A stretch of DNA of 64,000 nucleotides from NCBI RefSeq assembly GCF_014698835.1, contig NZ_JACJTU010000004.1, forward strand, positions 124,001 through 188,000, read 5' to 3'. Every line of letters begins with the position of its first letter. Positions within the stretch are counted from its first letter, which is position 1. This DNA comes from Nostoc paludosum FACHB-159 (GTDB taxonomy: Bacteria; Cyanobacteriota; Cyanobacteriia; Cyanobacteriales; Nostocaceae). Below the pieces are notes generated by a model. It had not been told where the DNA came from, made no database searches, and was given only the letters and a program-made list of their open reading frames with translations. Positions 1 to 8,143 of this stretch are shown one piece after another. The position numbers and the translations under genes were made by a program.

Positions 1-2721
1 GTCAACTGCAACTCCTCCTACTAAGTGTTGCCCAGACGGGTCTGCAATGGGAAACTTGTATACTAAAAATTCGCCAGGGCTACCATCTGTGCGCGGGGCA
101 GATTCAATAGCTTCCAATACCTGATTTGTTTCGGCAACCGTTCTAATATTACTGAGGAATACCTGAGCAATTTCAGCTGGATAAAGCTCAAAAATATTTT
201 TATTAATCGCGTTATTTGTTGCTAATTCAAATGTGCGGAAATAAGTCGGGCTGAGATAAAGTATGCGCCCGTTTGCATCTGTAATCCATGCTGCGGCTGG
301 ACTGTTGTCCATAAAAGCTTGGAAGCGTTCTTCACTCTGGTGCAAAGCTTTTTCTATTTGCTGGCGCTCACTAATATCAAGAATAAATACCACTGTTTTG
401 TGCCGAGATTCTCCTAACACAGAGTAGCCAATGACAACGGGTACGCGAGAACCATCTTTGCGAATGTATTCTTTTTCATAGGGAGTACAAGCTCCTTTGG
501 CTTTGGCTTCGGCAATGGCTAGTTCATCTAAATAAAGATATTCTGGTGGTGTAATATCAGTCCAGCGTAATTTACCAGTTTGCAAATCCTCTTGGCTATA
601 GCCGACAATTCGCAGAAACTCTTCATTGGCTTCATTAATACTTCCTTCCACATCACCAAATATAATCCCGACTACATTCGCTTCTACAAAACTCCTCAGC
701 CGCTCCTCACTAGCTTTAACTGCGGCTTCTGCCTGCTTACGAGCAGTGATATTCATGGTGCTCACCAATACGCTGTCAAATTTAGCATTTGCGGGGGGAA
801 AGGTAATTGTAAATAGGACGTTAAGAGGTTCTCCCTGGAGAGTTTTGAGAATCGTTTCTGATTCTAAGTAAGTTTCCCCATCAGTAATTGCTAGCAATTC
901 TTCGACAAATACTTCTAGAGTTTCCGGTACGAATATTTGATGAACCGGAACCAGGAGTTCATTTTTATTTTCAGCACCAAACATTTTCACAGCTGCGTTA
1001 TTCACGTTGACAATTCTTACCATGTCAACGGCTTGTCGAATAAACTCAGGGTGTTCGGCAAAAAAAGTGCGAAAGTTCTCCACACCTTGGGCTTTCAAAT
1101 CATCAAGGGCGGCTTTGACAAGGGAAAAATCTTCTTCAAAAATTGACACTCCTGCGGCTTCAAAAATATAACGGTATTTTCTTTCCTGTTCTTGCAGCGC
1201 TGCTTCTATCTGCTTGCGTTCGCTAATATCTGTAGTACTGCCAACTACGCGCAGTGGTTTACCGTCAGCATCTCGCTTGACGACTATTCCTTGGTCTAGC
1301 ACGTAGATATACTGATGGTTTTGGCTGCGAATTCGATACTCAGCAGTGTAACGGTTGCCATTTGACCACGCAACCCCCGCTTCACTTTCTACACGTTGTA
1401 AATCTTCTGGATGAACAAGCTGACGCCACCAATTACCAGTTGTTTGGGCAATATCGAGGGGATAGCCTAAAATTCGGGTTAAACCATCGGTTCTTTCAAC
1501 CCGATCCTGCTCTATATCCCAGTCATATATGAGACAATTGACAGCAGCTGCGGCTAACTCGAAACGCTCGTTAGCTAACCTCAGGCGTTCCTCTTTTTCA
1601 CGCAGAGTTTGTTCTACTTGTTTGCGTTGGCTGATGTCACGAAAAAAAATGTCAAGACCATCTTTACAAGGGTAAGCGTGAATCTCTAACCACAAGTCAT
1701 ATTCGCATGGCAAGTAATAATGATGTTCAAAGTGGACGGGAATTTGTTCTGCCATCGCTCGTCGGTATTGTAGCTCAACATTTGTGCCTACTGATGCCGG
1801 CCACTCTTCCCAGTGGCACTTACCAACGACTTCTGTACGGGATTTGCCGTTAATTCGCTCTGCTTCAGCATTTTGGTAGATAATTCGCCAATGTCGGTCT
1901 AAACTGACAAATGCATCGCTCATGCTTTCTAGGGTGCGCGTCACTCGGTCGTTGGCTTGCTGTAATGCCGCTTGTGCTTGTTTGCGTTCGCTCAAATCAA
2001 CAACAAAGCCAATAACTGTTTCTTGACCATCTTCTACGAGGACAGAACCAAGCAAAACAGGAACGCGAGAACCATTTTTGCAAATATATTCTTTCTCAAA
2101 AGGTTTACAAACTCCGCTAGTTCTCAGTTCTTCAGCGCAACGCTCGCTTAAAATCAGAGACTCAGGCGTGGTGATGTCCCGCCAGTCCATTTGCTTAGCA
2201 GACAAATCTTCTCGCGTGTAGCCCACCATGTTCAGAAACGCATCATTGGCTTCGATGATGCGGCCGTTGAGGTCGCTGACAATGACTCCAATGATGTTAG
2301 ATTTTGCAAGTCGGCTAAATCGCATTTCGCTATTTTGTAACAACTTTAGACTTGACTCTGCTTTAGCTTTAGCAGTTTGTAATTCTGAGAAAAGTGCAGT
2401 TATTAATAAAGAGACGAGTGAGAAAGTTGTTAATCGTACCAAAACGCTAAAGCTTGGGATCTCAAAGGAGTAGACTGGCTCAATGAGAAAGTAGAAGGCG
2501 ACTATGGCAGATAAAGCGATCGCTAGCATTCCCACTTCCATGCCACCATACCACGCACTAACCGCCACGGCAGCATAAAAAAAGGTAAACACACTCGGAT
2601 CGAATACCGGCTGTAATAATCGCGCCATAATTAAGGCAACTACTATCGCCAAAATCATCACGCCATGACTTACTGAGCCAGAGCGCATCATCAAGAATTT
2701 TTCCAGTAATTTAACGCTCAT
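1..2721 (-). CDS. Multi-PAS membrane sensor protein, C-terminus beyond the left edge
   Basis: Reads open from the ATG at 2721 to base 1 (907 codons, no stop), so the output domain is outside the window. The N-terminus (about residues 10-115) is a hydrophobic multi-span region of the DUF4118/KdpD-like type. At least six PAS/PAC modules follow, each ending near a D-I/L-S-E-R-K/Q or D-I-T-x-R-K signature. The first and fifth PAS are close relatives (EKEYICKNGSRVPV and EKEYIRKDGSRVPV), suggesting internal duplication. In this family such proteins usually end in a histidine kinase or a GGDEF/EAL output; which one cannot be seen. GGAGG lies about 12 bases before the ATG. The start is one base past the stop of the upstream XRE gene, so the two are probably co-transcribed. 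Role inferred: membrane-anchored sensing of redox, small ligands or light. Confidence 0.85.
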   Translation of the reverse strand, partial: MSVKLLEKFLMMRSGSVSHGVMILAIVVALIMARLLQPVFDPSVFTFFYAAVAVSAWYGGMEVGMLAIALSAIVAFYFLIEPVYSFEIPSFSVLVRLTTFSLVSLLITALFSELQTAKAKAESSLKLLQNSEMRFSRLAKSNIIGVIVSDLNGRIIEANDAFLNMVGYTREDLSAKQMDWRDITTPESLILSERCAEELRTSGVCKPFEKEYICKNGSRVPVLLGSVLVEDGQETVIGFVVDLSERKQAQAALQQANDRVTRTLESMSDAFVSLDRHWRIIYQNAEAERINGKSRTEVVGKCHWEEWPASVGTNVELQYRRAMAEQIPVHFEHHYYLPCEYDLWLEIHAYPCKDGLDIFFRDISQRKQVEQTLREKEERLRLANERFELAAAAVNCLIYDWDIEQDRVERTDGLTRILGYPLDIAQTTGNWWRQLVHPEDLQRVESEAGVAWSNGNRYTAEYRIRSQNHQYIYVLDQGIVVKRDADGKPLRVVGSTTDISERKQIEAALQEQERKYRYIFEAAGVSIFEEDFSLVKAALDDLKAQGVENFRTFFAEHPEFIRQAVDMVRIVNVNNAAVKMFGAENKNELLVPVHQIFVPETLEVFVEELLAITDGETYLESETILKTLQGEPLNVLFTITFPPANAKFDSVLVSTMNITARKQAEAAVKASEERLRSFVEANVVGIIFGDVEGSINEANEEFLRIVGYSQEDLQTGKLRWTDITPPEYLYLDELAIAEAKAKGACTPYEKEYIRKDGSRVPVVIGYSVLGESRHKTVVFILDISERQQIEKALHQSEERFQAFMDNSPAAAWITDANGRILYLSPTYFRTFELATNNAINKNIFELYPAEIAQVFLSNIRTVAETNQVLEAIESAPRTDGSPGEFLVYKFPIADPSGQHLVGGVAVD

Positions 2722-2722
2722 C

Positions 2723-2977
2723 TCAAGAGTCCTCCCTTTGCTTTGCTTTAGAGAGATACTCGCTTAGTAGTCTTTTCCCTGGTTCGCCCATTTTCTCTAG
2801 CATTTCTTCAATTAGCTTTAGTGCCATCCGTGAAGGCACCGCAGATCCGTTTTCCCAGCGATTGACTGTTCGCAGGGAAACTCCTAAATTGGCTGCAAAC
2901 TTTTTCTGAGACAGATCTAGTTGCTGCCGAATTTCGCGAATTAAATCTGCAATTTTTAAAGAGTTTCCTAGTTCCAT
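2723..2977 (-). CDS. Small XRE/Cro-type helix-turn-helix regulator
   Basis: 84 residues. A helix-turn-helix of the XRE family fills about residues 8-62: the IRQQLDLSQKKFAANLG segment, then recognition-helix motif VSLRTVNRWENG and AVPSRMALKLIEEML. The domain is almost the whole protein, with a short charged tail and no second domain. It sits directly upstream of the multi-PAS sensor with a one-base gap, so it is probably the first gene of that operon. It may regulate the sensor or its own promoter; nested inverted repeats at 2990-3014 just before its start could be the operator. It could also be the antitoxin-like half of a toxin pair, but no toxin-like gene is adjacent. Confidence 0.85.
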   Translation of the reverse strand: MELGNSLKIADLIREIRQQLDLSQKKFAANLGVSLRTVNRWENGSAVPSRMALKLIEEMLEKMGEPGKRLLSEYLSKAKQREDS

Positions 2978-2989
2978 AGTCAGCAGATT

Positions 2990-3014
2990 AAGACAAGTCT
3001 TGCGTCATTTGTCT
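2990..3014. promoter_or_regulatory. Nested inverted repeats upstream of the XRE gene, candidate operator
   Basis: AAGAC-N2-GTCTT (2990-3001) overlaps AGACAA-N12-TTGTCT (2991-3014). They lie 13 bases before the XRE start codon, where a self-binding repressor would act. The symmetry is seen directly; binding is inferred. Confidence 0.35.
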
Positions 3015-3531
3015 CCGGCTTGAGGAAGAATTTTAATAATCATGAGATACCATCTACCCACAGATAAATTGCATCTTTTGGTCAAACCCAAACATCAGTT
3101 ATTAGTGTTGGCTGCTGCGCGTATAACCTATTGCTACACCAATGCTCTGCTCCTGATGATTGCTAGAATTCACGCAAGTAAAAACTTGTCAAGGTGAAGG
3201 CAGCACCAAGGTAATTTATAAAATAAAAATAAAATTTCTTCTGTTAGTCGACCATTGATAGTAATATTGTCGATTGTTAAATATTTTTCTGTACTATTAT
3301 CATATTTATAAAAACTGATGGATAATATTTAAAATTCTTACACTTGAGATTTTATTTATAAATAAAATTACCAAGGTCAAACCTTCGATTTATGTAATAA
3401 GTTTGCGATATTGCTTGTTTAGTAAAAAGCTGTAGTTAATTTTACTTCTAGGGTAAGATGTCAATGGCAAATGTGTAAAGCTAGAATATATTGTTAAGCC
3501 GATTATTGCCTATTTTGTATTCCTTGCTATT
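3015..3531. other. AT-rich intergenic region without a recognisable gene
   Basis: About 520 bases between the divergent XRE and acyltransferase genes. No open frame of note and no tRNA-like fold was seen. It should hold promoters for both directions, but I cannot place -10/-35 elements with confidence. Confidence 0.5.
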
Positions 3532-4563
3532 TTGATTAATCAACACTCAGAAAATCTTCTCAACACTCAACAGGAAAAAGCACCAGCCCAAGGCTATAAA
3601 TTTAGTTGGTTCGACTGGTTTTGTCTTTGGTATCCTCCAGGTTGGCTGATTTTATTTAACCGCCACTGGCAACACTATCATCAAGATCCAGATGGTTGGA
3701 ATTGGTTTGAATATGGATTATTTTTAATTCCTGGCGGATTTTATTTAGCAATGCTGAGTCGTTGGTTGCGTTTGGGTTGTCGTTCCCCGCGTCAAGAAGT
3801 CGGTGAATTCGATCCCAATTATCAACAAGCCTTTGGCCAAGAAGTTCTAGGCCCCATCGTCAAATATTATTTTCGGGGAGAATTACAGCAAATCGAAAAC
3901 TTGCCGTCAAGGGGGCCATTAATTGTGGCGATGAACCACGCCGGGATGTGTTTTCCTTGGGACTTTTTGACTTTAGCTTATTTATTAAGTGAAACTAGAG
4001 GATGGAGAGTACAACCCATAGCAAGTCCAGCATTATTTGACCATCCTTGGATGATTTGGTGGTTACCACCCAAATGGTCGCAACTTTTAGGTGGTGTGCG
4101 AGCAGAATTCAATGATTTTGAGGCTGCCATTGCCCAAGATAAAATTCTCCTATATGCACCCGAAGGGATAAGGGGGCCTGGGAAAGGTTGGAGCAAACGC
4201 CATCAACTACAAAAGTTTGATGTCAGCTTTATGCAACTGAGCGATCGCTATCATATTCCCATTCTTCCAGTAGTTTGCATCGGTAGTGAATTTCTCCATC
4301 CTTGGAGTGTTAATGTCACCAAATTACAACGACTAGTCAAATTACCATTTTTGCCTTTGTCGCCTTTGATGTTTGCCTTAGTTTTGTTTCCCTCAATGGG
4401 AATTTGGGCAATGAAAACTCGTCTGCGTTATTTTATTCAGCCCTTGGAATCAGCAGAACTAGCCAGCGGCTCAAACAAAGGACGTACAGCAGCTTATCAG
4501 CAGGCGCAAAAATTACGAGAAAAACTACAAATTCAAATTAATCAGTTGTTGGGTAAATCTTAA
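3532..4563 (+). CDS. PlsC-like lysophospholipid/glycerol acyltransferase family protein
   Basis: Up to 343 residues. The acyltransferase core lies at about residues 105-265: GPLIVAMNHAGMCFPWD carries the catalytic NH with an acidic residue after a longer spacing (H-x7-D) than the usual H-x4-D. Later come LLYAPEGIRGPGKG (counterpart of the EGTR motif) and PILPVVCIGSEF (counterpart of the proline motif). Tryptophan-rich hydrophobic segments before the core (about 25-85) and near residues 275-300 suggest membrane association. Likely reaction: transfer of an acyl chain to a glycerolipid acceptor. The start is uncertain: the listed one is TTG, no clear ribosome site is visible, and the next in-frame ATG is about 50 codons in. 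It stands alone, with no operon partner. Confidence 0.75.
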   Translation: MINQHSENLLNTQQEKAPAQGYKFSWFDWFCLWYPPGWLILFNRHWQHYHQDPDGWNWFEYGLFLIPGGFYLAMLSRWLRLGCRSPRQEVGEFDPNYQQAFGQEVLGPIVKYYFRGELQQIENLPSRGPLIVAMNHAGMCFPWDFLTLAYLLSETRGWRVQPIASPALFDHPWMIWWLPPKWSQLLGGVRAEFNDFEAAIAQDKILLYAPEGIRGPGKGWSKRHQLQKFDVSFMQLSDRYHIPILPVVCIGSEFLHPWSVNVTKLQRLVKLPFLPLSPLMFALVLFPSMGIWAMKTRLRYFIQPLESAELASGSNKGRTAAYQQAQKLREKLQIQINQLLGKS

Positions 4564-4700
4564 TAGTACAAATTCAAATAAACAAGCAACTGAATAATGG
4601 GATGATTGAGGCTAAACCAGAGACACAAAGACGCCGGAATTAGGTTGATATAGATTCCAAAATCTACCAATTAAAAAAATAATGCCACAAATACACAAAT

Positions 4701-4729
4701 TGTAGAGACGCGATGAATCGCGTCTTCAC
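4701..4729. repeat. Dispersed palindromic element (TGTAGAGACGCGAT family)
   Basis: AGACGCGAT-GA-ATCGCGTCT forms a perfect 9-bp stem, preceded by TGTAG. The same family recurs at 17031, 29897, 45195, 53156 and 54184, always between genes. Confidence 0.75.
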
Positions 4730-4807
4730 CTTCACCCAAGGATATGTTGCAAAAATTGTTGGAATTGGTATAAGAAAAAACCTTTTGCTTTTTTCTGTTT
4801 GTCTTCC

Positions 4808-4974
4808 CTGCAAGAGCTTTTGCCTTGACATTTCCATATTACGCGCAGTCTGCAAGAGCTTTCGCCTTCCTTGCAAGAGCTTTTGCCTTGACATTTCCGT
4901 ATTACGCGCAGCCTGCAAGAGCTTTCGCCTTGACGTTTCCGTATTACGCGCAGCCTGCAAGAGCTTTCGCTTTC
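4808..4974. repeat. 42-bp tandem repeat array with half-length units
   Basis: Three nearly identical 42-base units begin CTGCAAGAGCTTT and end TTACGCGCAG (about 4808, 4870 and 4913). Shortened units of about 20 bases follow the first and third. The whole 4564-5182 interval has no convincing gene; frames that stay open across the array on both strands are by-products of a unit length divisible by three. Confidence 0.8.
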
Positions 4975-5182
4975 ATGTTATCAGAAACAGACTTGTGTTA
5001 TGGCTATTTTCAGCTAAGTGGAATACGTTTTCAGGGCACAATTTGTAACCCATTGGCCACCAAATCAGAAATTATGGTGGGAGACTCAAGACCCATGTTC
5101 CCTCTGGTCACGGGCTTTAGCGCAAAACAGTATTCATAAAAGCCTCCTGCCTCCTGCCCTCTGCCTTTCTTGTTGAATCTAA

Positions 5183-5905
5183 CTACAAAACTAATTGACT
5201 TAAAAAGAACGCAACAGCCGCACTTCCCAAAGGAACTGTTAAATTGTCAATACCCAAAAAAGAAAAAGCTTCTAAAGCAGTAGCAATCAACGCCACTAAC
5301 AGTGATATTGCCCAATTTTGCCAACTGTTTCCTTGAGTTCCGATTAAAATCAAACTGCTGACGAGATAGCTAACAAGCATCATAGTCAAAGAGCCTTCCC
5401 AACTTTTTTCTGCCCCGAAGACTTTGTACTTGTGTTTACCAAAACGCTGCCCAATTAAAGCAGCTAATCCATCTCCCCAAGTCATAACTAAAATGCCTAA
5501 TACTGCATACTGTGGTTGTTGCAAATACCAGAACCAAGCAATTAAAATACCGATACTCAAAGAGTAAAAAAATGTTCCTAAACTTTGGCGCCCAACGCTA
5601 TTAATGCCAGGAAGAATCGGAAATCGATAAGATAGTAAAGTGATTGCGCTTGCCAAAATCGAGGCCGTAATCCCAACGCTAGGGGGAATATCTAACCACC
5701 AAGCGAGTAAAATCACATTACCAGTGCCAATATGAACTATTTTCCTGACGATCTCTGCCTCGCCATTAGCAAAGCGGTTGACCACCCATGCAATCAGGAG
5801 GATAAATAAGACCCAAATTGCAGCGATGCCTACGGCAGGCTTTGGCAACGCAATTTGCAGCCATAAAAACAAAATTGAGGTGAAATCAGAAAATGTAATC
5901 AACAA
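5183..5905 (-). CDS. Phytol/dolichol kinase family integral membrane protein
   Basis: 240 residues, six to seven hydrophobic segments. The conserved part is typical of the CTP-dependent polyprenol kinase / phosphatidate cytidylyltransferase-like family: EIVRKIVHIGTGN near residue 53, VMTWGDGLAALIGQRFG near 140, and GAEKSWEGSLTMMLVSY near 165. In cyanobacteria this family includes the phytol kinase that recycles chlorophyll-derived phytol for tocopherol synthesis, so that is the likeliest role, in the thylakoid or cytoplasmic membrane. Length fits the family. It is divergent from yidD, 62 bases away, and not in an operon. Substrate (phytol, farnesol or another prenol) cannot be decided from sequence. 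Confidence 0.75.
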   Translation of the reverse strand: MLITFSDFTSILFLWLQIALPKPAVGIAAIWVLFILLIAWVVNRFANGEAEIVRKIVHIGTGNVILLAWWLDIPPSVGITASILASAITLLSYRFPILPGINSVGRQSLGTFFYSLSIGILIAWFWYLQQPQYAVLGILVMTWGDGLAALIGQRFGKHKYKVFGAEKSWEGSLTMMLVSYLVSSLILIGTQGNSWQNWAISLLVALIATALEAFSFLGIDNLTVPLGSAAVAFFLSQLVL

Positions 5906-5967
5906 AGATGCAAGAGTAATGAATATTTTTACCTCTATTACTAATTTATAAGATTTAGGGAACTGTA

Positions 5968-6192
5968 ATGAAACTATTATTAATTTGGCTGATTCGCGGC
6001 TACCGAATGTTTATCTCGCCATTGTTTCCTCCGAGCTGTCGTTTTCAACCAACTTGTTCGATGTACGCCATTCAAGCCATTGAACGATTTGGAGTATTGC
6101 GCGGTAGCTGGATGGCAACCCTACGGATTTTGCGCTGTCATCCCTTTCATCCAGGCGGTTACGACCCAGTGCCGGAGGTGGAAGAGAAGTAG
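5968..6192 (+). CDS. yidD: Membrane protein insertion efficiency factor YidD
   Basis: 74 residues matching the YidD family end to end: an amphipathic start, [21 protein letters not shown], then [16 protein letters not shown] and [16 protein letters not shown]. The three conserved cysteines (CRFQPTC and RCHPFHPGG) are present. YidD assists YidC-dependent insertion of inner-membrane proteins. In many bacteria it neighbours rpmH/rnpA/yidC; here it stands apart from them, which is common in cyanobacteria. The stop falls at the edge of a G-rich repeat array that begins immediately afterwards. Confidence 0.92.
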   Translation: MKLLLIWLIRGYRMFISPLFPPSCRFQPTCSMYAIQAIERFGVLRGSWMATLRILRCHPFHPGGYDPVPEVEEK

Positions 6193-6194
6193 TT

Positions 6195-6320
6195 GGGGAG
6201 TGGGGAGATGGGGAGCAGGGGAGCAGGGGAGCAGGGGAGCAGGGGAGCTTTAGGTTTCCCCTCTGCCCCTTTGCCTGTTCTGCCCCATGCCCCATGCCCC
6301 ATGCCCTATGCCCTATGCCC
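6195..6320. repeat. Short tandem repeat arrays (GGGGAGCA octamers and CCCCATG heptamers)
   Basis: About four to five GGGGAGCA units (6211-6250) face five CCCCATG/CCCTATG heptads (6283-6318). The G-rich first half and C-rich second half could pair in a transcript. It follows the yidD stop directly and may end that transcript. Confidence 0.75.
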
Positions 6321-6406
6321 AATTACGGGTATAGTCTTTTGGGGAGATGTCAACGACTGGGGTTGTCATCTAGTTTGGGGGGGTTGAATAATTTAAATTT
6401 AGAGTC

Positions 6407-6631
6407 ATGATGATTAACCCTACTGCTATTTATATACCCAACGAACCACAAATTCCCAGTCCTGAGCCAGGCCCACTACCAAGTCCTGAACCAGTACCTA
6501 CTCCCATCCCCCAACCCTTACCAGAGCCTGTACCAGAACCAGTACCTGCTCCCATTCCTCAAACTGTGCCAGGGCCAATTCCTCAAACAGTTCCAGGAAC
6601 AATTCCCCAAACCATACCGGAACCTGTTTGA
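6407..6631 (+). CDS. Small proline-rich repetitive protein, unknown function
   Basis: 74 residues, dominated by Pro at every second or third position. Units of the PEPVPxPIPQ type repeat, first with P-x-P-E-P and then with IPQTVPG. No domain, membrane segment or signal peptide is visible. It begins with two consecutive ATG codons and ends before the heptad array upstream of ychF. Such low-complexity extended polypeptides can act as spacers or wall-associated peptides, but this may also be a simple repeat that happens to be open. I do not recognise a family. Confidence 0.4.
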   Translation: MMINPTAIYIPNEPQIPSPEPGPLPSPEPVPTPIPQPLPEPVPEPVPAPIPQTVPGPIPQTVPGTIPQTIPEPV

Positions 6632-6648
6632 ATTACCTTGGTAATATA

Positions 6649-6676
6649 ATCCAAAATCCAAAATCTAAAATCCAAA
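6649..6676. repeat. Four ATCCAAA-type heptads ending exactly at the ychF start codon
   Basis: ATCCAAA, ATCCAAA, ATCTAAA, ATCCAAA, then ATG at 6677. The array occupies the position where a ribosome-binding site should be; no GGAG-like sequence is present. Confidence 0.85.
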
Positions 6677-7768
6677 ATGTTAAGAGCCGGAATCGTCGGA
6701 CTTCCCAACGTCGGAAAATCTACTTTATTTAATGCTGTAGTTGCTAACGCCAAAGCAGAGGCGGCTAATTTCCCTTTTTGCACGATTGAACCGAATGTCG
6801 GCGTTGTCGCAGTACCGGATGAGCGGTTAAATGTTCTCGCTAAAATTGGCAGTTCGGTACAAATTGTCCCCGCACGTGTGGAGTTTGTGGATATTGCCGG
6901 TTTAGTTAAAGGTGCAAGTCAGGGTGAGGGACTAGGTAATCAATTTCTGTCCCACATCCGGGAAGTTGATGCGATCGTCCACGTGGTACGCTGTTTTGAA
7001 AATGATGATATTATCCACGTTGCTGGTTCTGTTGACCCAATGCGAGATATTGAAATCATTAATTTAGAACTGGGTTTATCAGATTTAGCACAAATTGAGC
7101 GACGAATTGACCGCACTCGCAAACAAGCCCGCACTAGCAAAGATGCTCAGTTTGAAGTCACAGTTTTAGAAAAGTTAGCTGCGGCTTTAAATGAAGGTAA
7201 ATCGGTGCGCCAAGTCAGTTTGAATGACGAAGAAGTAGAGATTATTAAAGGATTAGGACTGCTCACTAATAAACCAATTATCTATGCCGCCAATGTATCT
7301 GAGGATGACTTGGCAACGGGTAATGATTTTGTGGAAAAAGTGCGACAAGTTGCTGCAACAGAAAATGCTCAAGTTGTCATAGTTTCTGCTCAAGTTGAAG
7401 CTGAATTAGTGGAATTACCAGAGGAAGATAAAGCTGATTTTCTAGCGTCTTTAGGTGTGGAAGAAGGTGGTTTGAAGTCATTAATTCGTGCTACCTACAC
7501 CCTTTTAGGCTTGCGGACATATTTCACCTGCGGCCCCAAAGAAACCCGCGCTTGGACAATTCATGCAGGAATGTCTGCACCTCAAGCCGCAGGTGTCATC
7601 CACAGTGATTTTGAGAGGGGATTTATCCGCGCTGAAACCGTCGCTTACAAAGACTTGGTAGCCACTGGTTCCATGAATGCTGCCAAGGAAAAAGGATTGG
7701 TTCGTAGTGAAGGAAAAGAGTATATTGTGCAAGAAGGGGATGTGATGTTATTCCGCTTTAATGTGTAA
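6677..7768 (+). CDS. ychF: YchF, Obg-family ribosome-binding ATPase
   Basis: 363 residues, the usual YchF length. P-loop GLPNVGKST at about residues 8-16; the switch region includes CTIEPNVGVVAVPDERL and the G3 motif DIAGLVKGASQGEGLGNQFL. The G4-equivalent is the non-canonical NKPIIYAANVSEDD (N-x-x-E type in YchF rather than NKxD), which explains preference for ATP over GTP. The C-terminal TGS-like domain has TYFTCGPKETRAWTI, IHSDFERGFIRAE and EGKEYIVQEGDVMLFRFNV. It is a cytoplasmic ATPase linked to ribosomes and the oxidative stress response. The ATG follows a heptad array with no visible Shine-Dalgarno. Single gene. Confidence 0.97.
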   Translation: MLRAGIVGLPNVGKSTLFNAVVANAKAEAANFPFCTIEPNVGVVAVPDERLNVLAKIGSSVQIVPARVEFVDIAGLVKGASQGEGLGNQFLSHIREVDAIVHVVRCFENDDIIHVAGSVDPMRDIEIINLELGLSDLAQIERRIDRTRKQARTSKDAQFEVTVLEKLAAALNEGKSVRQVSLNDEEVEIIKGLGLLTNKPIIYAANVSEDDLATGNDFVEKVRQVAATENAQVVIVSAQVEAELVELPEEDKADFLASLGVEEGGLKSLIRATYTLLGLRTYFTCGPKETRAWTIHAGMSAPQAAGVIHSDFERGFIRAETVAYKDLVATGSMNAAKEKGLVRSEGKEYIVQEGDVMLFRFNV

Positions 7769-7785
7769 GGAAGTATAGGTTTTTT

Positions 7786-7833
7786 ATTGAAAACTAGAGC
7801 AAGGAATTTATTTTTCTTAGTCTAGTTTTCAAT
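7786..7833 (+). terminator. Long hairpin downstream of ychF
   Basis: ATTGAAAACTAGA (7786-7798) is the exact complement of TCTAGTTTTCAAT (7821-7833): a perfect 13-bp stem with a 22-base T-rich loop, 18 bases after the ychF stop. No U-tract follows the stem, so a processing or stability role is as likely as intrinsic termination. Confidence 0.5.
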
Positions 7834-7971
7834 TATTCACACTTCAATGAGCATAAAAAATAGTGGATCTATTTATGTCTATTAAACTTAATATCTGCAA
7901 ATATCAAGAATTTTAAAAGTTTAGGAAATGTTGAATTGAATTTTAGAGATTTAACAATTTTAGTACATCGG

Positions 7972-7997
7972 TAGGGGCACAATATATTGTGCCCCTA
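7972..7997. repeat. 26-bp perfect palindrome
   Basis: Half-site TAGGGGCACAATA followed by its exact complement. It resembles the imperfect element AGGGACACGGCA...CGTGCCCCT at about 20229, so it is probably a dispersed palindromic repeat. It lies between the convergent ychF and the secreted-protein gene. Confidence 0.8.
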
Positions 7998-8069
7998 GGA
8001 CTATTTTTACCTCACAAAGTAGCAATCTGCTGTAAGTACTTGACATTGAAATCGTCCTCAACCTTATTA

Positions 8070-8110
8070 TGAGTGTTAAAGGGGAACAAGTTGAGGAAGC
8101 GATCGCCAAT
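8070..8110 (-). pseudogene. Possible vestigial copy of a piece of the adjacent secreted-protein gene
   Basis: On the minus strand this reads WRSLPQLVPL and then a stop, against WRSHPQFVPLYR inside the neighbouring gene (DNA around 8268-8302). About 27 of 30 bases match around a shared GCGATCGC. The rest of the interval 7998-8143 has no gene. It could be a decayed partial duplication or chance around a HIP1 site. Confidence 0.25.
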
Positions 8111-8143
8111 CAACCTGCAATTTTCAAAATCAAGACATAGTGT

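Noticed and set aside
4664..5139. Open frames on both strands across the 42-bp array
   Set aside because: All consist of translated repeat units with no start context or family match.
6011..6322. Minus-strand frame overlapping yidD
   Set aside because: It reads through repeat DNA and opposes a clear yidD gene.
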